Made by a program: the position numbers and the translations under genes | Part shown: positions 58,540 to 64,000 of the stretch, in pieces | How positions within the stretch are numbered: the first letter of the stretch is position 1 | Layout of the letters: each line of letters begins with the position of its first letter | The notes under the pieces: generated by a model | Databases searched by the model: none | Told to the model about the DNA's origin: nothing | The model's input: only the letters and a program-made list of their open reading frames with translations | NCBI RefSeq assembly: GCF_004762035.2 | Contig: NZ_SIJK02000008.1 | Span: forward strand, 87,864-151,863 | DNA length: 64,000 nt | Reading direction: 5' to 3' | From: Candidatus Chloroploca mongolica | GTDB lineage: Bacteria; Chloroflexota; Chloroflexia; Chloroflexales; Chloroflexaceae

Positions 58540-58806
58540 GTGGGCTTTTTAGGCAATCTCTTTGGGGGAGGGCGCCGCGATCGCAGCGCCAGTGTTGCCA
58601 AGCAGCGTCTGATGATGGTGCTGGTAGACGATCGCTATAAGCTGACCCCCGATATGCTTGAACAGATGAAAATTGAAATGGCTGAAGTGCTTTCACGCTA
58701 TTTGCCCCATGTTGACTCTGATCAGATTGAAGTTACCCTGCTTCGCGGGGAGGCAAATGATCATTTGAAAGCCGAAATTCCACTGAAACGTGGCCGAGAT
58801 GAGTGA
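58540..58806 (+). CDS. minE: Cell-division topological specificity factor MinE
   Basis: MinE of 88 aa, GTG start with AAAGGA about 9 bases upstream. N-terminal membrane-interaction segment GFLGNLFGGG, anti-MinCD region (KQRLMMVLVDDRYKLTPDML) and C-terminal topological specificity domain (EVLSRYLPHVDSDQIEVTLL). It starts 15 bases after minD and overlaps the GTG start of the downstream gene at its TGA. Confidence 0.94.
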   Translation: MGFLGNLFGGGRRDRSASVAKQRLMMVLVDDRYKLTPDMLEQMKIEMAEVLSRYLPHVDSDQIEVTLLRGEANDHLKAEIPLKRGRDE

Positions 58807-60407
58807 GACCCATGCTGCAAGCTTCGTTTGACGCCGAGGCTCGAACCCTCTATGTCTATTTTACGCTCCTTCAAGAAGGTCAGGCCGTGGCGGTGCTCGA
58901 GTATCCTGCCGCGCTCTTGCTTGATGCGCAAGGCCGTCTGGTGGCCCTGCAATTGGAACTTGATGACGAGGTAACCCTCGCTCAGCTTGATCTGGTGCTC
59001 GATGGTGATTACGATTGCCTGAATATGAGCTCGGGCGTGCTGTTCGTCGCGCTCGCTGAGTCCGTTCCCGTTGAACGGGTGCCTCTCGTCGAGACGGCTA
59101 TCCTCGATCTTGATGCTGATGATACCATCCTCGGGATCGAGATTGTGCTGCCGCCTCCGCTCGCAACGCCTGAGACCCTCGCTGCGCTCGTACCAATCCT
59201 GGTTCCTCTTGATGAGCCAGAGGCCGCCCTTGGCGATGGGCCCGTTGTCTTTATCCAACCCGAGGTTGCACCGGCGGACCTCGATGCGGTTGGCCCTGGC
59301 GAGGCTGCTTCGGCTGACCTCGATGCAGTTGCTCCCGCCAGGGTTGCTCCGGTTGATCCCGACGCAGACGTCTTCCCCACACTCACACCAGCACCAGCGC
59401 TTGAAGCCGACGCTCATGTCCCTGCAAGCACTGCTGACCCTGCGCCACCACATGCGGCGACCCTTGCCGCAGCTGCGTCGGGATCACCTGAGCCATTACC
59501 CAACGTACCTGCCGATTTTCGTTCGGGGTTTGTCGCTCTCGTAGGCAAACCAAATGTCGGCAAGAGCACCCTGCTCAATGCGCTGCTTGGCCAGAAGGTG
59601 GCGATTGTCTCGCCCCAACCCCAGACAACGCGGGTACCGCTGCGGGGCATTCTCAATCGGCCGCATGCCCAGATCATCTTTGTTGACACCCCCGGCATTC
59701 ACAAGCCCAATCACGCCCTCGGGCGGATGATGGTTGATATGGCCGAGCGTACCCTGCCCAACGCGGATGTGATCGGTTTTATGGTTGATATCAGCCAGCC
59801 GCCATCGCAACTCGACCGCCAGATTGCGACTCAGGTGCAACGGGTACGCGGCCACGCGGTGCTAATCCTCAACAAGGTTGACCTCCAACCACGTAAGATC
59901 GGTGAGTCATACCTCGAAGCATACCGGGCGCTTGGCTCGTGGGAATTGGAAATGGCTATCTCGGCCCAACGCGGGCTGGGTCTCGATAGCTTGATCGAGG
60001 CGTTTGAAGTGCGTTTGCCCCCTGGCCCGCCGCTCTATCCCGATGATCAAGTAACTGACCAGAATGAACAACACCTTGCCGCCGAGTTTGTCCGCGAAAA
60101 GGTGCTCTACCATACGCAACAGGAAGTTCCCCATGCGGTCGCTGTTGAGGTTGACGAATGGGAACCCCGCGACAATGGTACCTACATCCGCATGACGATC
60201 AATGTGGAGCGTGAAGGCCAGAAGGCGATCGTCATCGGTGGGGGGGGCGCGATGCTCAAGAAGATCGGTACCGCTGCACGCTACGAAATAGAGCGCATGC
60301 TTGGGCACCAGGTCTTCCTCGATCTCTGGGTCAAAGTTCGCCCCAACTGGCGTGACGATGCCAACGCGCTCAACTGGCTTGGGTATCGCAAAAAAGACTG
60401 GAAATAG
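58803..60407 (+). CDS. era: GTPase Era with a long N-terminal DUF2283-like extension
   Basis: Ribosome-assembly GTPase whose canonical part (about residues 240-534) is complete: G1 GKPNVGKST near 248, the VPLRGIL switch, G3 DTPGIHKPN, G4 NKVD, and a C-terminal KH domain (AIVIGGGGAMLKKIGTAARY). About 240 residues precede it: two beta-rich repeats like DUF2283 (SFDAEARTLYVYFTLLQEGQ and DLDADDTILGIEIVLPPP) and an Ala/Pro/Asp linker with repeated AP-DLDAV units. GTG 58803 overlaps the minE TGA; ATG 58812 is an alternative start. Cotranscription with minCDE is likely. The final eight-G tract codes the KH glycine loop. Confidence 0.9.
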   Translation: MRPMLQASFDAEARTLYVYFTLLQEGQAVAVLEYPAALLLDAQGRLVALQLELDDEVTLAQLDLVLDGDYDCLNMSSGVLFVALAESVPVERVPLVETAILDLDADDTILGIEIVLPPPLATPETLAALVPILVPLDEPEAALGDGPVVFIQPEVAPADLDAVGPGEAASADLDAVAPARVAPVDPDADVFPTLTPAPALEADAHVPASTADPAPPHAATLAAAASGSPEPLPNVPADFRSGFVALVGKPNVGKSTLLNALLGQKVAIVSPQPQTTRVPLRGILNRPHAQIIFVDTPGIHKPNHALGRMMVDMAERTLPNADVIGFMVDISQPPSQLDRQIATQVQRVRGHAVLILNKVDLQPRKIGESYLEAYRALGSWELEMAISAQRGLGLDSLIEAFEVRLPPGPPLYPDDQVTDQNEQHLAAEFVREKVLYHTQQEVPHAVAVEVDEWEPRDNGTYIRMTINVEREGQKAIVIGGGGAMLKKIGTAARYEIERMLGHQVFLDLWVKVRPNWRDDANALNWLGYRKKDWK

Positions 60408-60412
60408 GGTTG

Positions 60413-60560
60413 TTCTGCGCCGTACGTGGGCCTACGGCCCACGTACGGCGCAGAACGGTGGGCCAAGCACGGGCCTGTGCAACCATAAAACTCCTGCCCA
60501 ACGGGGCCGGGCAAGGTACGGCGCAGAACGGTGGACCAAGCGCAGGCCTGTGCAACAAAT
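60413..60560. repeat. 20-bp TAC-loop hairpin and tandem GTACGGCGCAGAACGG repeat
   Basis: TTCTGCGCCGTACGTGGGCC (60413-60432) and its exact complement (60436-60455) surround TAC. The right arm begins a 42-bp unit (GTACGGCGCAGAACGGTGG ... GCCTGTGCAAC, 60443-60484) that recurs at 60517-60556. It lies between the era and kinase genes and serves, at least by position, as the end of the min-era operon. Confidence 0.7.
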
Positions 60561-60664
60561 CCCCCCGGTTCAACGTCAATCCCATAGCTTCGGCTTGTCC
60601 GAAGCAAGCGGGTCTGCTACGCTGTGGGTATGGATCCTCCGTTACCCTGCCAGTCTGGAGCGCT

Positions 60665-61933
60665 ATGGACGACGTGACGCACATCCTCTGTCCCATGTGT
60701 CATCAGCAAAACTTGCGCCGTGCGCGCTTTTGCCAGCACTGCGGGCATGACGTGATGCTCAATAACGACCGCCCGAGCGATCACCGTCGGTATGTCATTA
60801 CGCGGGTGATCAAGCAGGGTGGACAGGGGGCGATCTATGAAGGTCTTGACGAGGACGGCAAGGTTTATGCGATCAAGGAGATGCATGATCGTTTTACCAA
60901 TGCCAATGAGCGGCAGGAGGCGATTCAGCGGTTCAATGACGAGGCCGAGATCCTGCAACGGCTCAATCACCCGCGCATTCCACGGGTCTATAGCCATTTT
61001 CGCGATGAGGGACGCCACTATCTGACGATGGATTTTGTGCGTGGCGACGATCTCGAGGAGTTGGTGCAGCGGACAGGCCCCTTTGCTGAGCCGCGTGTGC
61101 TGGTATGGGCCGATCAGATCTGCGATGTGCTGGAACATCTGCATGGTAAGGGGCTGATCTACCGTGATATGAAGCCCTCGAATGTGATGGTTGAGCACGA
61201 GCACGATGGGATCAAGGTGGTTGACTTTGGCATTACCAAGCTTTTCAAGCCAACCGAACGAGGGACGCAGATTGGCACCCCGGGCTATGCGCCCCCCGAA
61301 CAGTATCAAGGCCTGGCAACCCCTCAATCTGATATCTACGCCATGGCTGCCACCCTGCATCATCTGCTGACTGGCCGTGATCCAACCGATCAATTGCCCT
61401 TTAGCTACCCGGCAGCGCGTACTCTTGTGCCAACCATTTCACAACGCACAAGTGATGCCCTGCAACAGGCCTTGCAGAAGGTGCCCCAGGATCGTTTTGC
61501 CACCGTTCAGGCCTTTCGCCGAGCGCTTATGCCGCAGGCACTCCCCCAGCGACCGCAGGTTCGCGTGGCCCCACCAACCGTCCACATCCCTCAGGCTGCT
61601 GCGGCACAGGTCGCGGCACCACCGGCGGTGGCCCCCGGCAAGGTTGTTGTCCCACCGGCGGTGGCTCCCGGTAGAGTTACGGCCCCACCGGCACCACAGC
61701 CTGTGGTGCCGCAGGCACCAGCGGCGCAACCAAACCGCAAACGACGCGGGTGTGTGACCCGCATCGCCGGATTTATCCGCATGATCATCAACCTCTTCTT
61801 CATTGCGCTCATTGCCCTGAGCATCTATGTTGGTGTGCAACGACCTGCCTGGGCCGAGCCGTATGTGGCGCCACTGATCGAATTGATCGAACGCCAGGAT
61901 GGCAGCATGGCCGAACCGATACCCGGTAGTTGA
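60665..61933 (+). CDS. Membrane Ser/Thr protein kinase with N-terminal zinc ribbon
   Basis: Hanks-type kinase of 422 aa. Zinc ribbon C-x2-C pairs at residues 9-12 and 23-26 (CPMC, CQHC). Kinase: glycine loop IKQGGQGAIYEG, VAIK-type lysine YAIKEMHD, catalytic loop LIYRDMKPSNVMVE (Tyr replaces the usual His of HRD), DFG in VVDFGITKLFK, and GTPGYAPPEQYQG. A Pro/Ala/Val-rich linker with PPAVAPG(K/R)V repeats precedes one transmembrane helix near residues 370-390 (MIINLFFIALIALSIYVGV) and a short outside tail. GGAG lies 6 bases before the ATG. Targets are unknown; the cytoplasmic side holds the kinase. Confidence 0.9.
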   Translation: MDDVTHILCPMCHQQNLRRARFCQHCGHDVMLNNDRPSDHRRYVITRVIKQGGQGAIYEGLDEDGKVYAIKEMHDRFTNANERQEAIQRFNDEAEILQRLNHPRIPRVYSHFRDEGRHYLTMDFVRGDDLEELVQRTGPFAEPRVLVWADQICDVLEHLHGKGLIYRDMKPSNVMVEHEHDGIKVVDFGITKLFKPTERGTQIGTPGYAPPEQYQGLATPQSDIYAMAATLHHLLTGRDPTDQLPFSYPAARTLVPTISQRTSDALQQALQKVPQDRFATVQAFRRALMPQALPQRPQVRVAPPTVHIPQAAAAQVAAPPAVAPGKVVVPPAVAPGRVTAPPAPQPVVPQAPAAQPNRKRRGCVTRIAGFIRMIINLFFIALIALSIYVGVQRPAWAEPYVAPLIELIERQDGSMAEPIPGS

Positions 61934-62011
61934 CGCAAAGGTTTGATGCATCTCCACACGCAGCTTCGCGCCTTCGCGTCAAAAAACCATCTTGTTTGAA
62001 ACGTATTGTCC
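61934..62011. repeat. Interspersed GCGTCAAA repeat copy in the convergent gap
   Basis: TTGACGCAAAGGTTTGATGC on the left and TTCGCGCCTTCGCGTCAAAA then TTGAAACGTATTG on the right: a degenerate copy of the CAATAC...GTATTG family between the kinase and the diguanylate cyclase genes. Confidence 0.55.
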
Positions 62012-64000
62012 CTAAGGCAAACGTGGCGAGCGGCGCAACAGTGATAACTGATGGGACGTCAAGGCCGAAACCCCCTCGTACGAGGTGCCATTGGGGGCAT
62101 CGTTCTCAGGGCAGCTGATTTGCACCTGATTGCGCCCACCGCTCTTCGCACGATAGAGGGCACGATCAGCGCGCTCGAGCAACTGATCAATGCTCTCGGG
62201 GTGATCAGGTTTGAGTACCGCAACCCCGATGCTGGCCGTAATATGCATTGATTGCTCGCCGTGTTCAATTGGTTGTGCGGCGATCTGTTCACGGATGGTT
62301 TCCAGCAGTGCATAGATATTTGTCACATCTTCGTCGTCAACCAGCACCGCAAACTCCTCACCCCCAATCCGCCCAAGCAGGGCCTCGGGGGGCAATTGAT
62401 CACGGCATTGCACCGCAATATGGCGCAGGGTCTCGTCGCCCATGCGATGCCCATAGGTGTCATTGACCTGTTTGAAGTGATCGAGATCGATCAACGCAAT
62501 CACGAGCGAACGCTCATCGGCAAGCGCATTGGCGAGGGTCTTCTCGGCCAGTTCGAAAAAGCGCCCACGATTATTGATTTCGGTCAATGGATCGAGCAGC
62601 AACTGGGTATAGAGCCGAGTATTGAGCAGGCTGACGGTCGCTTGTTGGGCAAAAAGCATCAGCAGACGCTCGTCATCGCCGTCAAAATCGCGTTCGCGTA
62701 GATTGCTGCTCACCCCGAGAACCCCAACAAGTTGTTCACCTTGCAGCAACGGAACCGCGAGACTCATCTTCATCTCGCTCGTCAACATCCCGGGAAGCGC
62801 CTCGGCCCAATCTTGATTCGCCCGCAGGATCAGGCTCCGCCGGGTACAGGCCACATAGCCCAGGGGCGTCTCGTTGAACGCTAGATGGCTGCCATAGCGT
62901 TGCGGATCGGGAGGATATGAAGCAGCGACCATAAGATTATCGGCGGCCTCATCGTAGATCAGCAGTTCGGCCAATTCCACCTTGAGCAACGTCGCCACGC
63001 GGTTCACAATCGCCTGGAGCAAACGATCCGTCGTATGTTCGGTGGCAATTTCGGCAAAGGTAGCACTGAGGGCTTCGAGGGTGCGCACGCGTTCGTGGGC
63101 AAGAGCCGTACTAATCCGCATGGCCTGTTCACTCTGATAGCGCGCAGTAATATTGTGCAAGACGACAATCTGGCCTACATTGTGACGCCGGCGATCAGTG
63201 AGGGGGGTACGAACCGCTTCATAGATCTCACCGGGCCTCGTTGCCAGATGGATCTCGGCGTGTTCCTCACTCTGAGCATAACAAAAATCAGCGAGGGTCG
63301 GCCACTGGTTCAGAGCCGTATGGGTAAACCAGCCGATACGCTGGTAGAGCACCGGATCGAGCACGTTGGTTGCGGCCTGGTTGAAATCGGTGAGGCGGCC
63401 TTCATGGTCAATCACGAGCGCAGGATCACGCAGATGCTCAAAAAGCGTATTGCGGGCAATTGGGTTCAGCCTCAACAGACTCAAACGGGCGATGCCAAGC
63501 GCCATCAAGACCCCGGTGGCCGTAAAAGCAACCGGTGAGAGATCCAGATGCGTAAATGGTCTAAACCCGAGCAAATAGAGGAAATTGAGCCCCAGAGGAA
63601 TGACTGCTGCGAGGATCAAGATCGTGGTTTGCCCACGATAAGGCCGCGGCGTCTGATGCCAGAAGCGTACCAGAATAAGCGTCCCCAGCATCATCGCAAG
63701 ATAACTATAGACGACATTGAACCAGTACCAGGGACCGCGTTCAAGCGCAAGCAACGGAAAAGGGCCACTGGTATCAAGCGCGATCGACGTATAGTAAAAA
63801 TAGTGGAGCTCATTGGTAAGATTGAGGATAATTGTCAGGGCAGGCACAATGAAGAGCAAAGCCACGCGCCAATCATCAAGCCAATCGCCTCCCCCGGTAT
63901 AACGGATAGTAAAGAGCAGCCAGAAGACCGGTGCCGTCGCGATGCCAAAATACTCCACGCTGAGCCAGAAGCGCATCGTTCTGAAATCGCTACTCGCCAG
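62012..64000 (-). CDS. Sensory diguanylate cyclase (7TM-PAS-GAF-GGDEF), 5' end beyond window
   Basis: Partial gene: the frame stays open to the window edge (LASSDFRT precedes the ATG at 63976), and the beginning of the 7TM sensor domain is missing. Visible order: last 5-6 helices of a histidine-kinase-type 7TM region, PAS (DPALVIDHEGRLTDFNQAAT), coiled linker, GAF (LEALSATFAEIATEHTTDRL ... GVLGVSSNLRERDFDGDDER), and GGDEF cyclase with DPLTEINNRGRFFELAEKTL and the active-site GGEEF (LLGRIGGEEFAVLVDDED). The RxxD inhibitory site is absent (LPPE at that position), so product inhibition is not expected. It makes cyclic-di-GMP. Confidence 0.92.
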   Translation of the reverse strand: MASSDFRTMRFWLSVEYFGIATAPVFWLLFTIRYTGGGDWLDDWRVALLFIVPALTIILNLTNELHYFYYTSIALDTSGPFPLLALERGPWYWFNVVYSYLAMMLGTLILVRFWHQTPRPYRGQTTILILAAVIPLGLNFLYLLGFRPFTHLDLSPVAFTATGVLMALGIARLSLLRLNPIARNTLFEHLRDPALVIDHEGRLTDFNQAATNVLDPVLYQRIGWFTHTALNQWPTLADFCYAQSEEHAEIHLATRPGEIYEAVRTPLTDRRRHNVGQIVVLHNITARYQSEQAMRISTALAHERVRTLEALSATFAEIATEHTTDRLLQAIVNRVATLLKVELAELLIYDEAADNLMVAASYPPDPQRYGSHLAFNETPLGYVACTRRSLILRANQDWAEALPGMLTSEMKMSLAVPLLQGEQLVGVLGVSSNLRERDFDGDDERLLMLFAQQATVSLLNTRLYTQLLLDPLTEINNRGRFFELAEKTLANALADERSLVIALIDLDHFKQVNDTYGHRMGDETLRHIAVQCRDQLPPEALLGRIGGEEFAVLVDDEDVTNIYALLETIREQIAAQPIEHGEQSMHITASIGVAVLKPDHPESIDQLLERADRALYRAKSGGRNQVQISCPENDAPNGTSYEGVSALTSHQLSLLRRSPRLP

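Noticed and set aside
60281-60696. Minus-strand frames between era and the kinase gene
   Set aside because: They arise from the hairpin and tandem repeat there; no start signals or domains.

Overview
This 64 kb window looks like a chromosomal segment of a Chloroflexota bacterium, most likely class Chloroflexia (Chloroflexus/Oscillochloris/Chloroploca relatives). This is an inference from gene content and no database search was run. The pointers are an FMN riboswitch in front of a ribXY-type riboflavin uptake pair, paired F420-type luciferase-like oxidoreductases, a split MaoC/acyl-CoA synthetase operon, a SARP-NB-ARC-TPR giant regulator, a CruC-like glycosyltransferase, moderately high GC, and many short interspersed repeats in nearly every intergenic gap. 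No tRNA, rRNA operon, CRISPR array or complete transposon was seen.

Layout. 0-7.4 kb: a 1133-residue SARP/NB-ARC/TPR regulator and a large secreted protein with a discoidin-like domain. 7.4-15.2 kb (minus strand): acyl-CoA synthetase and two MaoC-type dehydratases, a DMT exporter, and two tandem but diverged oligoendopeptidase F genes. 15.3-18.6 kb: ribosomal protein L25, a membrane glycosyltransferase, a hypothetical protein and a Bcp peroxiredoxin. 18.7-28 kb is the accessory island: a single-chain restriction-modification enzyme, a small gene paired with an internally deleted partner gene, more than 1.5 kb of hairpin repeats, and a membrane-anchored NACHT ATPase fused to an FGE/SUMF1-fold domain. 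28-37 kb returns to housekeeping: RNase P RNA, clpB, phoU, an FMN riboswitch with ribX/ribY, ybaB, recR, a roadblock-like protein and an LLM oxidoreductase. 37.3-44.9 kb is a seven-gene minus-strand operon for uptake and hydrolysis of a cyclic ureide or pyrimidine-type compound: two permeases, ATPase, binding protein, LLM oxidoreductase, dihydropyrimidinase and M20 amidohydrolase. 45-64 kb: PPi-type phosphofructokinase, a solute-binding lipoprotein, a zinc-ribbon membrane protein, tlyA, glycyl-tRNA synthetase and a Xer recombinase, a lipid kinase with a beta-propeller lipoprotein, 5-formyl-THF cyclo-ligase divergent from a MarR regulator, a minCDE operon running into an era gene with a roughly 240-residue N-terminal extension, a zinc-ribbon Ser/Thr kinase, and a 5'-truncated sensory diguanylate cyclase.

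The most notable items are: the NACHT-FGE fusion, whose FGE fold lacks the catalytic cysteine pair, in an island with a helicase-less R-M enzyme and a decaying gene pair; an RNase P RNA whose normally near-invariant P4 helix shows four compensatory base-pair changes; the Era fusion; an ATPase-less riboflavin transporter under an FMN riboswitch; and several families of MITE-like or hairpin repeats with terminal inverted repeats.
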